Shown here one piece after another: positions 51,660 to 59,794 of a stretch of DNA of 64,000 nt; positions within the stretch are counted from its first letter, which is position 1; every line of letters begins with the position of its first letter. The stretch lies in assembly GCA_964464965.1 (NCBI GenBank), contig CAYXHM010000001.1, positions 372,001 through 436,000 on the forward strand. The letters run 5' to 3'. The stretch is from UBA5543 sp964464965. Its GTDB lineage: Bacteria > Bacteroidota > Bacteroidia > Chitinophagales > Chitinophagaceae. Both the position numbers and the translations under genes were made by a program. The notes under the pieces were generated by a model. The model was given only the letters and a program-made list of their open reading frames with translations, did no database searches and was not told the origin of the DNA.

Positions 51660-52796
51660 ATGATAATAGGCGTACTGAAAGAGCAGCAACCTGAAACACG
51701 GGTGTCGCTCGTACCCGAAGTAGTTGCAGCACTGGTGAAGATGAATGTGCAGGTAATGGTAGAGAGCGGTGCGGGACAAACAGCATACCACAACGACAAG
51801 GCTTATACAGATGCCGGCGCCACCATAGGAGAGCGCAATGCAATAGCTGCCGCGGCAGATGTGTTGCTCACCATCAACTCTGCCAACCTGCCCGAAAACA
51901 TAAAGCAGGGTGCGGTAGTGATAGGTGTGTACCAGCCATTGTTTGATACGCAGAAAATGCAGCAACTGGCAGCAAAAGGCTATACGGTGTTCAGCATGGA
52001 TACCATACCACGTACCACCCGTGCGCAGGCTATGGATGTGCTGAGCTCTCAGGCGAATATTGCAGGTTACAAGGCGGTGCTGCTGGCAGCTATGGAATAC
52101 TGCCGTTACTTCCCCATGTTTATGACAGCGGCGGGCAGTATACCCCCGGCCAAGATATTGATACTGGGCGCGGGCGTTGCAGGCCTGCAGGCTATTGCAA
52201 CCGCCAAGCGACTGGGCGGCGTGGTAGAGGTGTTTGACGTACGCCCGGCAGTGAAGGAAGAGGTAATGAGCCTTGGTGCAAAGTTTGTAGAGGTAGAAGG
52301 CGCAGCCGATGCATCTAAGGCAGGGGGCTACGCAGTACAGCAGACGGAAGAATTCCAGAACAAGCAGCGCGCTAAAATACACGAGCACGCCAAAAAATCT
52401 GACATCATCATTACCACGGCGCAGATACCAGGCAGGCGTGCACCTATCCTGATTACAAAAGAGATGATAGAAGACATGCGCCCGGGCTCTGTTATAGTAG
52501 ATATAGCATCGGTAACGGGTGGCAATACAGAACTGACACAGGATGATAAACGTATAGACCATAACGGTGTAACCATCATCGGCAACTCATCACTACCCTG
52601 CACTGCCCCGGCCGATGCCAGTAAGGTATATAGCAAAAACGTGCTGAATTTCTTAAAACTGGTGATAGATAAAGACGGCGGCCTGAACCTGAATTACGAA
52701 GACGATATAGTAGCAGGCACCTGCATAGCACGCAATGGCAGTATCGTCAACGAGCGTGTATTATCTATTATTAATCCACAAACAGCTAACGCATAA
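51660..52796 (+). CDS. pntAA: NAD(P) transhydrogenase subunit alpha 1 (PntAA)
   Basis: This soluble NAD(H)-binding subunit belongs to the proton-translocating transhydrogenase, which transfers hydride between NAD(H) and NADP(H). The 378-residue protein has the N-terminal GVLKEQQPETRVSLVPEVV (alanine dehydrogenase/PNT family), the Rossmann loop ILGAGVAGLQAIATAKRLG (about residues 170-188), DVRPAVKEEV and TTAQIPGRRAPILI. It ends after the soluble domain, so the transporter is the three-gene type, as in Rhodospirillum. pntAB begins five bases after the stop. Confidence 0.95.
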   Translation: MIIGVLKEQQPETRVSLVPEVVAALVKMNVQVMVESGAGQTAYHNDKAYTDAGATIGERNAIAAAADVLLTINSANLPENIKQGAVVIGVYQPLFDTQKMQQLAAKGYTVFSMDTIPRTTRAQAMDVLSSQANIAGYKAVLLAAMEYCRYFPMFMTAAGSIPPAKILILGAGVAGLQAIATAKRLGGVVEVFDVRPAVKEEVMSLGAKFVEVEGAADASKAGGYAVQQTEEFQNKQRAKIHEHAKKSDIIITTAQIPGRRAPILITKEMIEDMRPGSVIVDIASVTGGNTELTQDDKRIDHNGVTIIGNSSLPCTAPADASKVYSKNVLNFLKLVIDKDGGLNLNYEDDIVAGTCIARNGSIVNERVLSIINPQTANA

Positions 52797-52801
52797 CATA
52801 T

Positions 52802-53131
52802 ATGGAAGCATTAACCCAACTATTTACAGACCCGGCTACGTACAGGTTGCTCACAATCGTTATCCTGTCTATTTTCCTGGGTATAGAAGTTATATCGCGC
52901 GTACCATCGGTGCTGCATACACCGCTGATGAGTGGCGCCAATGCCATACATGGCGTAGTCATCATCGGGGCCATCATAGTAATGGGCCAGGCTTCGCCGG
53001 ATGATTACCTGGCACTGGTACTGGGTTTCCTGGCGGTGATACTCGGCACGCTGAATGTTGTCGGCGGCTTCGTGGTTACAGACCGTATGCTGGAGATGTT
53101 TGATAAAAAGAAGAAGAAAAAGAAGGCATAG
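52802..53131 (+). CDS. pntAB: NAD(P) transhydrogenase subunit alpha 2 (PntAB)
   Basis: The 109-residue membrane subunit has three or four helices (VILSIFLGIEVISRV, HGVVIIGAIIVMGQ, LALVLGFLAVILGTLNVVGG). The conserved VPSVLHTPLMSGANAIHG segment forms part of the proton path with PntB. A Lys-rich tail follows. It sits between pntAA and pntB as expected for the split-subunit transhydrogenase. Confidence 0.93.
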   Translation: MEALTQLFTDPATYRLLTIVILSIFLGIEVISRVPSVLHTPLMSGANAIHGVVIIGAIIVMGQASPDDYLALVLGFLAVILGTLNVVGGFVVTDRMLEMFDKKKKKKKA

Positions 53132-53175
53132 CCTGTTAAATTCCAAATTTTAAATTCCAAATTCCAGGATATAAT
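53132..53175. repeat. Short AAATTCC-type repeat between pntAB and pntB
   Basis: The gap contains direct copies of AAATTCCAAATT and TAAATTCCAAATTCC. Such AT-rich iterations occur widely in Bacteroidota intergenic DNA. They fill the only sizeable gap in the pnt operon. Confidence 0.5.
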
Positions 53176-54594
53176 ATGAACATCATTCTTCCATTAAGTT
53201 ATTTGATTGGTTCCATTACATTCATCATGGGCCTGAAAATGCTTTCACATCCAGATACGGCACGCAAGGGAAATACTGTAGCTGCCGTGGGTATGACCAT
53301 TGCTATTTTTGCTACTATATTCCTATACAGGTTTACACCCGAAGGCGCTACAGAACCTATGGGGCTAGGCAACTATGGCTGGATATTCGGCGGGTTGATA
53401 ATAGGTACTGTAGCCGGCACTATGATGGCCAAAAAAGTACAGATGACCGCTATGCCCGAAATGGTGAGCCTGTTTAACGGTATGGGCGGCGCCTGTGCCA
53501 TGCTGATATCAATAGTGGAATACAACCACCTGCAACACAGCGGCATGGCAGCCACTATGGGCACCATGACGGTTATCGTATTGGGTATGATCATTGGTAC
53601 GGTGTCTTTTGCAGGTAGCGTAGTGGCGTGGGGCAAGCTGGCGGGTAAGATTAACGACAGGACCATCCCCGCAGCGCAGGCTATCAATTTTATGATATTC
53701 GGCGGACTGCTTGTTATGGCGGTTATGGTCATCGGTGGCTTTACTGCATCACCCATTGTGTTCTATGGCATTCTCGCATTGGCAGCACTGTACGGCATCC
53801 TGTTTGTAATGCCGATAGGCGGTGCGGATATGCCGGTGGTTATCTCATTGCTTAACTCATTCACAGGTGTGGCTGCGGCTTTTGGCGGTTTCCTGTATGA
53901 CAATCCTGTAATGCTCACAGGTGGTATCCTGGTGGGTTCTGCCGGTACCATACTTACTATATTGATGTGTAACGCTATGAACCGTTCGTTGAAAAACGTG
54001 CTGATAGGTTCATTTGGCGGCGGCGCTAAAGCCGGCCCGGCAGGCGAAGGCAAAGAGCAGGGCAATTACAAAGAAATATCACTGAACGATACCGCCGTGC
54101 TGATGGCTTACGCACAAAAAGTAATGGTGATACCCGGCTATGGCCTGGCAGTAGCACAGGCACAGCATATCTGCCACGAGCTGGAAAAAGTGCTGGCAGA
54201 AAAAGAAGTAGAAGTGGTATATGGTATCCACCCCGTAGCAGGCCGTATGCCCGGCCATATGAATGTATTGCTGGCAGAGGCAGATGTGCCTTATGAAAAG
54301 CTGCTGGAAATGGAAGACGCCAACGACCAGATGAGCACGACAAACGTAGTCATCATTATAGGTGCCAACGACGTGGTGAACCCTGCCGCAAAAGACGACC
54401 CCGCCAGCCCTATATATGGCATGCCCATATTAGAGGTGGAAAGGGCAGAACATGTAATTGTGAACAAACGCAGTATGAAACCGGGTTACGCAGGTATAGA
54501 AAACGACCTGTTCTTCCGGCCTAAAACATCTATGCTGTTTGGCGATGCTAAAAAGATGCTGCAAGACCTTGTGGCAGAACTGAAACAAATGTAA
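53176..54594 (+). CDS. pntB: NAD(P) transhydrogenase subunit beta (PntB)
   Basis: The 472-residue beta subunit has about nine transmembrane helices up to residue 280, then the soluble NADP(H)-binding domain. Key elements are PGYGLAVAQAQHICHELEKV, YGIHPVAGRMPGHMNVLLAE, IGANDVVNPAAKDDP and KRSMKPGYAGIENDLFF. This subunit carries most of the proton channel and the NADP site. An intrinsic terminator overlaps its stop codon. Confidence 0.96.
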   Translation: MNIILPLSYLIGSITFIMGLKMLSHPDTARKGNTVAAVGMTIAIFATIFLYRFTPEGATEPMGLGNYGWIFGGLIIGTVAGTMMAKKVQMTAMPEMVSLFNGMGGACAMLISIVEYNHLQHSGMAATMGTMTVIVLGMIIGTVSFAGSVVAWGKLAGKINDRTIPAAQAINFMIFGGLLVMAVMVIGGFTASPIVFYGILALAALYGILFVMPIGGADMPVVISLLNSFTGVAAAFGGFLYDNPVMLTGGILVGSAGTILTILMCNAMNRSLKNVLIGSFGGGAKAGPAGEGKEQGNYKEISLNDTAVLMAYAQKVMVIPGYGLAVAQAQHICHELEKVLAEKEVEVVYGIHPVAGRMPGHMNVLLAEADVPYEKLLEMEDANDQMSTTNVVIIIGANDVVNPAAKDDPASPIYGMPILEVERAEHVIVNKRSMKPGYAGIENDLFFRPKTSMLFGDAKKMLQDLVAELKQM

Positions 54595-54624
54595 AGAGGC
54601 CGCTCCGGAAGGAGCGACCTCTTT
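54593..54624. terminator. Bidirectional terminator between pntB and ychF
   Basis: The stem AAAGAGG-cc-GCTCC / GGAGC-ga-CCTCTTT with loop GGAA starts inside the pntB stop codon. A/T tracts on both sides let it serve both converging transcripts. Confidence 0.8.
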
Positions 54625-54649
54625 ATCTTTTATACGTTGTTATTTGTAC

Positions 54650-55747
54650 TTATACATTAAAACGGAAGTGCAATACATCGCCGTCTTTCACCACATATTC
54701 CTTGCCCTCTATGCGTAGCTTACCATTTTCTTTACAGGCTGCCTCGCTGCCGTAGTGTACAAAGTCATCGTAAGCTATCGTTTCTGCTTTTATAAAACCT
54801 TTTTCGAAGTCTGTATGTATAACGCTTGCCGCCTGTGGTGCTTTCCACCCGCGGCCTATGGTCCAGGCGCGTACTTCCTGTACACCTGCCGTAAAGTAGG
54901 TAATGAGGTTCAGTAGTTTGTAAGCACCACGTATCAACCTGTTCAGTCCAGGTTCAGTTAGTTTATATTCCTCCAGGAACATCGCCTTGTCATCGGCAGC
55001 TTCCAGTTCAGATATCTGAGCCTCTATGTTGTTGTTCATTACAATCACCTCGGCGCCTTCGTCTTTTACAGCAGCTATCAGTGCTTCAGAATATTTGTTG
55101 CCGGTAAGCATAGATGCCTCGTCCACATTAGCAACATACAATACAGGCTTCGCCGTCAGCAAAAACAGGTCTGCTATTGGCTCCAGCTCGTCCCCTTCCA
55201 GTTGAAGGCCACGTACATTCCTGCCCTGCATCAGGTGATCGTAGCACTGCTTCAGCACATCGTATGTGCGCTTTGCTTTGGGATCATTTTTTGCCAGTTT
55301 TTCAAAGCGCTGCATTTTCCTTTCCACACTGTCCACATCTTTCAGTTGCAGCTCGGTGTCTATTATTTCTTTATCGCTTACGGGGTTTATCTCGCCTTCT
55401 TCGCGCAGTACATTCTCGTCTTCAAAACAACGTATCACATGCACTATGGCATCCACCTCGCGTATATTCGCCAGGAACTTGTTACCCAATCCCTCGCCCT
55501 TACTGGCACCTTTTACCAGGCCGGCTATATCCACGAATTCTATAGTAGTGGGTACAATACGCTGCGGTTGCACCAGTTCTGCCAGTTTGTTGATGCGTTC
55601 GTCAGGTACATCTACCTGCCCTACGTTGGGCTCTATGGTACAAAACCTATAGTTAGATGCCTGTGCTTTTGCGCTGTTGCTTACCGCGTTGAACAGGGTT
55701 GATTTGCCTACATTGGGAAGTCCAACTATGCCTGCCTGTAATGCCAT
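54650..55747 (-). CDS. ychF: YchF/OLA1-family ATPase
   Basis: YchF is a ribosome-associated P-loop ATPase of the Obg-related group with a preference for ATP. The 365-residue protein has G1 GLPNVGKST, the G3 region FVDIAGLVKGASKGEGLGN, the G4-like NVDE motif (instead of NKxD, which explains ATP use) and a C-terminal TGS-like domain ending VKDGDVLHFRFNV. Length is normal for the family. Confidence 0.95.
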   Translation of the reverse strand: MALQAGIVGLPNVGKSTLFNAVSNSAKAQASNYRFCTIEPNVGQVDVPDERINKLAELVQPQRIVPTTIEFVDIAGLVKGASKGEGLGNKFLANIREVDAIVHVIRCFEDENVLREEGEINPVSDKEIIDTELQLKDVDSVERKMQRFEKLAKNDPKAKRTYDVLKQCYDHLMQGRNVRGLQLEGDELEPIADLFLLTAKPVLYVANVDEASMLTGNKYSEALIAAVKDEGAEVIVMNNNIEAQISELEAADDKAMFLEEYKLTEPGLNRLIRGAYKLLNLITYFTAGVQEVRAWTIGRGWKAPQAASVIHTDFEKGFIKAETIAYDDFVHYGSEAACKENGKLRIEGKEYVVKDGDVLHFRFNV

Positions 55748-55765
55748 GATATTCTAAAATTTGCG

Positions 55766-55773
55766 CAAAGGTA
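55766..55773 (-). promoter_or_regulatory. -7 element of ychF
   Basis: On the minus strand this reads TACCTTTG, a full match to TAnnTTTG, 18 bases before the ychF ATG. The -33 box is not clear. Confidence 0.5.
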
Positions 55774-55794
55774 CGCTCTTCTGCCCATTTAACA

Positions 55795-56535
55795 TCAGCC
55801 CTTTGGCACTGAATATTGCAGCATGGCAGCCTCCATACTATCATAAACCTGCTGTTTCAAGCGGGGCAGGTCGTCCATGTTCATACCCATGGCCGATACG
55901 GGGTCAAGATATACTACCCTGTTCCTGCCGGGCTTCAGGCCGAATACCGTGCTGAAATGCCACCTGTGTACGGTGTCAGGAAATACCATGGGTAGTATAG
56001 GCGTTTGCGTATTAATAGCCAGGCGAAAGGCCCCATCATAAAAATTCTTGAGCGGCTGGCCGCTTTCATTGAATGTACCTTCAGGGAAGACGGCTATGTT
56101 ACATTCATTTTTAAGTACACGCCACATCAGCCTCATGCTTTTAGAACGGCCTTCGCTCGTATTCCTGTCCACCAGCACGGCTATTTGTTTGTACACAAAC
56201 CCGAATATGGGTATGCGTGCCATCTCTTTCTTTGCCAGAGTGCGAAAGTAGTAAGGTATAGCTGCGTATATAAGTATGGTATCCAGGTAAGAAATATGAT
56301 TGGCTACATACACGTATTTTTCATCGGAAGGCCTGTTGCCAATGCGACTCATGGGCATACCGATAAAAAACAGCCAGCCCTTTGCCCAGTAGTGTACAAT
56401 ATACCAGATAGCCTTACGCGCACCGGGTTTGTCCCATAATCCTATAATAAAGATAACGGGGAATGCGCCAAGCAGGCATACAAGGTAAGTAACGACCACC
56501 CAGGCCGAATAGAAGGGTTGAAAGATTTTGCCCAT
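55795..56535 (-). CDS. 1-acyl-sn-glycerol-3-phosphate acyltransferase (PlsC-type)
   Basis: The 246-residue membrane-bound enzyme transfers an acyl chain to lysophosphatidic acid or a similar lysolipid. It has an N-terminal hydrophobic anchor (YLVCLLGAFPVIFIIGLW), the catalytic NHISYLDTI (HxxxxD), the VDRNTSEGRSKSMR segment and the FPEGTFNESG phosphate-binding motif. It starts seven bases after the stop of the small membrane protein gene, so they form an operon. Confidence 0.9.
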   Translation of the reverse strand: MGKIFQPFYSAWVVVTYLVCLLGAFPVIFIIGLWDKPGARKAIWYIVHYWAKGWLFFIGMPMSRIGNRPSDEKYVYVANHISYLDTILIYAAIPYYFRTLAKKEMARIPIFGFVYKQIAVLVDRNTSEGRSKSMRLMWRVLKNECNIAVFPEGTFNESGQPLKNFYDGAFRLAINTQTPILPMVFPDTVHRWHFSTVFGLKPGRNRVVYLDPVSAMGMNMDDLPRLKQQVYDSMEAAMLQYSVPKG

Positions 56536-56542
56536 AGAGGAT

Positions 56543-57001
56543 TTACATACCCGGGAATAACGGGCGGCCAATTATTTCCCTGAAAGGCCATGGTATGGTA
56601 ATGAATATAACTACCAGTGCCAGTAGTGTACACCAGAACAGCCTCTTGAATTTAGTTGCGTCGGGCACATTTTTCTTTACAACACTATATCCTACATGTA
56701 TCAGTATGATGGCAATAAGCATACCCAGCATATGCTCCATAGCCCAGAAACGCTGTGCGGGCAACTTCATAAAACCACCACTTGTCAATACCTTAAACCA
56801 GTCTTTCCCTATGTACAACACAAGTCCTAGCACCAATTGTATGTCTGCAAATATCATCAGCAGCATTGCAGGGCGTTTGTCACTTTTAGTAAAGGCCTTG
56901 CCACCACCCATGCCTGACATACTTTTAATGATGGTCCATAATGCGAATATGATGATAAACCAACGGAGGAAATTGTGCAAGTGTTGTATTCCTGTAAGCA
57001 T
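56543..57001 (-). CDS. Four-helix membrane protein of unknown function
   Basis: The 152-residue protein has four hydrophobic segments with conserved-looking His residues near helix ends (GIQHLHNFLRWF, WAMEHMLGMLIAIILIHVGY). It vaguely recalls cytochrome b561-type four-helix proteins, but I cannot assign haem ligands with confidence. It is upstream of, and seven bases from, the acyltransferase gene. Confidence 0.7.
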   Translation of the reverse strand: MLTGIQHLHNFLRWFIIIFALWTIIKSMSGMGGGKAFTKSDKRPAMLLMIFADIQLVLGLVLYIGKDWFKVLTSGGFMKLPAQRFWAMEHMLGMLIAIILIHVGYSVVKKNVPDATKFKRLFWCTLLALVVIFITIPWPFREIIGRPLFPGM

Positions 57002-57052
57002 GTTTTAGATTTTACTACAGTGCTAAATTACTGCCTATTTATTAAAAAGCAG

Positions 57053-57598
57053 CTACCAATTCATCCTGCTGCGAAAACTGCGTATCTGCTCCATATGATG
57101 GCGGCTATGCCATGAGTAGATATCTGCCAACTCCCATACGCCTATATTCCTGTCCTGTTCAGGATGATAAAATGTGCGTTCCCAATCTTCCGGCAACATA
57201 TTGCGCATAGTTGCCCCCCACCTGCGGTGCAAAGCATGCAGTAGTGTTATGGAGATATTTACAGGCACAACATCAACATCGGGCAGGTTTCCCCACAGGG
57301 CTTCCTGGTAGGGTTTTACAACCGGGTTATCTTCTGTAAGCGCCAGCTTCAGCCTAATATAGGCGTTCATGTGGCTGTCTGCCAGGTGGTGTATTATTTG
57401 TGTTATGTTCCAGCCACCGGGTCGGTACGGGGTTTTTAATTGTTCCTCGTCCAGGTTTTCAATACAGGGGTCTAACCATGATGGAGCTGCTTCTATGATG
57501 CTTATCCATTCGTCCTGCATTTCAGGATTGTATTCATCTGGTATAGCGTACCTGCCTACAGGATAGATAACATGTTCTGGCGTAACTAAGTCTTCCAT
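57053..57598 (-). CDS. YfiT/BstA-type DinB-superfamily metal hydrolase or transferase
   Basis: The 181-residue protein has a DinB-like four-helix bundle with the three metal-ligand His positions: NITQIIHHLADSHMN and the C-terminal DIYSWHSRHHMEQI. The opening YPVGRYAIPDEYNPEMQDEW and GWNITQIIHH are typical of the YfiT family, which includes putative bacillithiol S-transferases. The actual substrate here is unknown. It is the gene after the RsiV-like lipoprotein gene, with a six-base gap. Confidence 0.85.
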   Translation of the reverse strand: MEDLVTPEHVIYPVGRYAIPDEYNPEMQDEWISIIEAAPSWLDPCIENLDEEQLKTPYRPGGWNITQIIHHLADSHMNAYIRLKLALTEDNPVVKPYQEALWGNLPDVDVVPVNISITLLHALHRRWGATMRNMLPEDWERTFYHPEQDRNIGVWELADIYSWHSRHHMEQIRSFRSRMNW

Positions 57599-57604
57599 TT
57601 TGTA

Positions 57605-58801
57605 TTATTTATGTGCAAGTGATGTTTGCAGTTTCATACGCTCTACTATATAAGGAGTGAGCATATTTTTTACTTTTGTATAAGGAATAAAGAGGTTGAT
57701 CTCTCCCTCTGCATATGACGCAACTTCATAAATGCCATATACAAATGTGATGCCTTTACCCGTGATATAAAACTGCTCCGGAACATGCAGTTCTTCAGCC
57801 AGCATATAAGCGTTCAGAGGCTCGGTGTCTTTTGCATGATACAGCTTACGGGCTTCCTTTTCCAGTAGCTTTACCAGTTCAGGCTCGTTTATATTAAGAA
57901 CGTCTTTTAAGGTTAATACTTTCCTGTTACGGGCATCCAGGCACAAATAGCTGCTGGAATACACGCCATGCGCACCACCAAGATATTCGTAATTGTGATG
58001 ATTAAGCACCGTTATGTTATCCCGGTTATACACTACCCAAAAGTTGGTCATCCTGCTCCAGTTGTAAAAAGAAGGACTGGTCATCAATAAAGAATCATCT
58101 TCGTTATTTTCTTCTTTATATGTTGCGAAGTATTGTTGGTTAAGAAAGTCAAGGCAACTTTTTATACCCTTTGTACTATTGGTATCGCATTTCATGCTGC
58201 GGTATATAACAGACCGCGTAAAAGCTGTAGCATCATCATTGCCTACAGGGAGCAGCATCTGGCAACTGGTGTATGCTTTCGGGTTATCAAGATTGTCTTT
58301 CAGTTTTACAGAATCGTCTGCACAGACAATGCCGAAGTGTTGAACACCGTTGGTGTAATCTTCTTTCAAGACAATGGGATATGCATTTTCCCTGTTTCCT
58401 GATATCCAGGTACCGGTCAGGCTATCGCCAGATATAGCTACCTGCCAGTAAGCCGGGTTATCTATCCTTTCGGTTACAGGGGTTTCTGCCAGGTACAGGT
58501 TTCCACCATCGCTGCTATCGGGGTAGTTATACAATTCAATTGCCTGGCCGATGTTCTCGTAGTAGTAGGTGCCGCGTATAGTAGAGCCATACTGCATATA
58601 ATGCAATACCACGGGTTGCCCCGCTATGCTACCTTTGTAATGTTTGTATATACCCCCGCCCAGCGTGTCTTCTGCAAATCCTTCCTCAGCTATTACCTCC
58701 TTGTGTGTTTTCGCGGGCCGATTGTCATTGCCACAGCCATAGCATAGCAATAATATCGCTATTGATAATCCTGTGTACTTCATTTTCATAGCACTGTTCA
58801 T
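57605..58801 (-). CDS. Lipoprotein with DUF3298/RsiV-like domain
   Basis: The 398-residue protein has an export signal ending in LLLCYGCGND, a plausible lipoprotein site though the -3 to -1 residues are unusual. The C-terminal half carries the DUF3298/DUF4163-type region: RMTNFWVVYNRDNITVLNHH and YLGGAHGVYSSSYLCLDARN, then TLKDVLN. This domain is known from RsiV, an anti-sigma factor that binds lysozyme. No sigma factor gene is adjacent, so a binding or sensing role in the envelope is more likely. The start at 58801 follows the stop of the prohibitin gene; codons at 58789 or 58783 are alternatives. Confidence 0.75.
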   Translation of the reverse strand: MNSAMKMKYTGLSIAILLLCYGCGNDNRPAKTHKEVIAEEGFAEDTLGGGIYKHYKGSIAGQPVVLHYMQYGSTIRGTYYYENIGQAIELYNYPDSSDGGNLYLAETPVTERIDNPAYWQVAISGDSLTGTWISGNRENAYPIVLKEDYTNGVQHFGIVCADDSVKLKDNLDNPKAYTSCQMLLPVGNDDATAFTRSVIYRSMKCDTNSTKGIKSCLDFLNQQYFATYKEENNEDDSLLMTSPSFYNWSRMTNFWVVYNRDNITVLNHHNYEYLGGAHGVYSSSYLCLDARNRKVLTLKDVLNINEPELVKLLEKEARKLYHAKDTEPLNAYMLAEELHVPEQFYITGKGITFVYGIYEVASYAEGEINLFIPYTKVKNMLTPYIVERMKLQTSLAHK

Positions 58802-58802
58802 A

Positions 58803-59717
58803 TTACTTTGCATCCAGTATGATGTTGCCGTCTTTACCGCCACCCATCAAAATTATTTTAGAGTTTTGCGAAGTGGCAAACTCCTTTATAGCTTTTATCT
58901 GCTCATATTGCAGTTGCTTATCTGTCAGGTTCAGGCTGATGATGCGCTGATAGTCTGATATACCTTGTGCCTCTACACGTTTACGCTCTGCTTCCTGTTT
59001 TTCTTTTTGTAGTACAAACTGCATTTTCTGAGCCTCCTGTTCTGCATTTATCTTCTGCTCAATAGCTTGTTTAACAGATGCAGGCAGGCTAATGTTGCGT
59101 ATCAACAGGTTTTCTACCACCAGCCCACGTTTCTTAAATTCCTTTTCTATGCTATTATGTATTCTTGTCTGGAACTCATCCCTTTTCGTAGAGTACAGAG
59201 CGATGGCGTCATAATAAACGGCGTTGTCGCGTATCATGGTTCGTGCTACAGGGCGTACTACTTTATCTTCATAGTCCATCCCAATTTTGGCAATCAGTCC
59301 CGGCGCGTCAGTAGGCAATACACGGTATAATACTGTGAGGTCTATAGTCACTTCAAGACCATCTGCCGAAAGCGTATGAATGGCATCATCCTGTTGTTGT
59401 GAACCTTCATCACTCATGCCGCTCATGGTGTAGTTTTTAGTACGTATGTCCACTTCTACAATATCCATCAGCGGGTTAATCATATGCAAGCCGCTGGGCA
59501 ATACATTTTTTTGTACTCTGCCAAACAGCTTTTTTACACCAATATAACCTGCGTCAATCTGTACTATACTGGCCGTGAGCGCACCTAACAGGATGAGAAT
59601 AATACCTAAAGCACGCGCACCGTTTACCAATGGCAGCAACTTGCGCAACTCGGGGCCTGCTTTGCTTAATACAAAAGAAACGATCAATACAATTACTCCA
59701 AATACTACAAATCCCAT
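58803..59717 (-). CDS. Prohibitin/SPFH-family membrane protein
   Basis: The 304-residue protein has an N-terminal membrane region (VVFGVIVLIVSFVLS and LGIILILLGALTASIV), then a Band 7/SPFH domain (QIDAGYIGVKKLFGRVQKN onward, about residues 50-230). A coiled-coil end (EQKINAEQEAQKMQFVLQKE, about 215-265) follows. Such proteins form large ring complexes in the membrane that regulate proteases such as FtsH. It ends next to the start of the RsiV-like lipoprotein gene. Confidence 0.88.
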   Translation of the reverse strand: MGFVVFGVIVLIVSFVLSKAGPELRKLLPLVNGARALGIILILLGALTASIVQIDAGYIGVKKLFGRVQKNVLPSGLHMINPLMDIVEVDIRTKNYTMSGMSDEGSQQQDDAIHTLSADGLEVTIDLTVLYRVLPTDAPGLIAKIGMDYEDKVVRPVARTMIRDNAVYYDAIALYSTKRDEFQTRIHNSIEKEFKKRGLVVENLLIRNISLPASVKQAIEQKINAEQEAQKMQFVLQKEKQEAERKRVEAQGISDYQRIISLNLTDKQLQYEQIKAIKEFATSQNSKIILMGGGKDGNIILDAK

Positions 59718-59794
59718 ATGTCCGGCTTTTCTATAACAAAAATATAAATCTTAACAGCAATAAGCTAATTAAAGTATTGATAACATAGGGTTTC

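Noticed and set aside
51585..52562. Long minus-strand open frame opposite pntAA
   Set aside because: It is antisense to a strongly conserved gene, is rich in Cys, His and Tyr, and resembles no protein. It is a shadow of pntAA codon bias.
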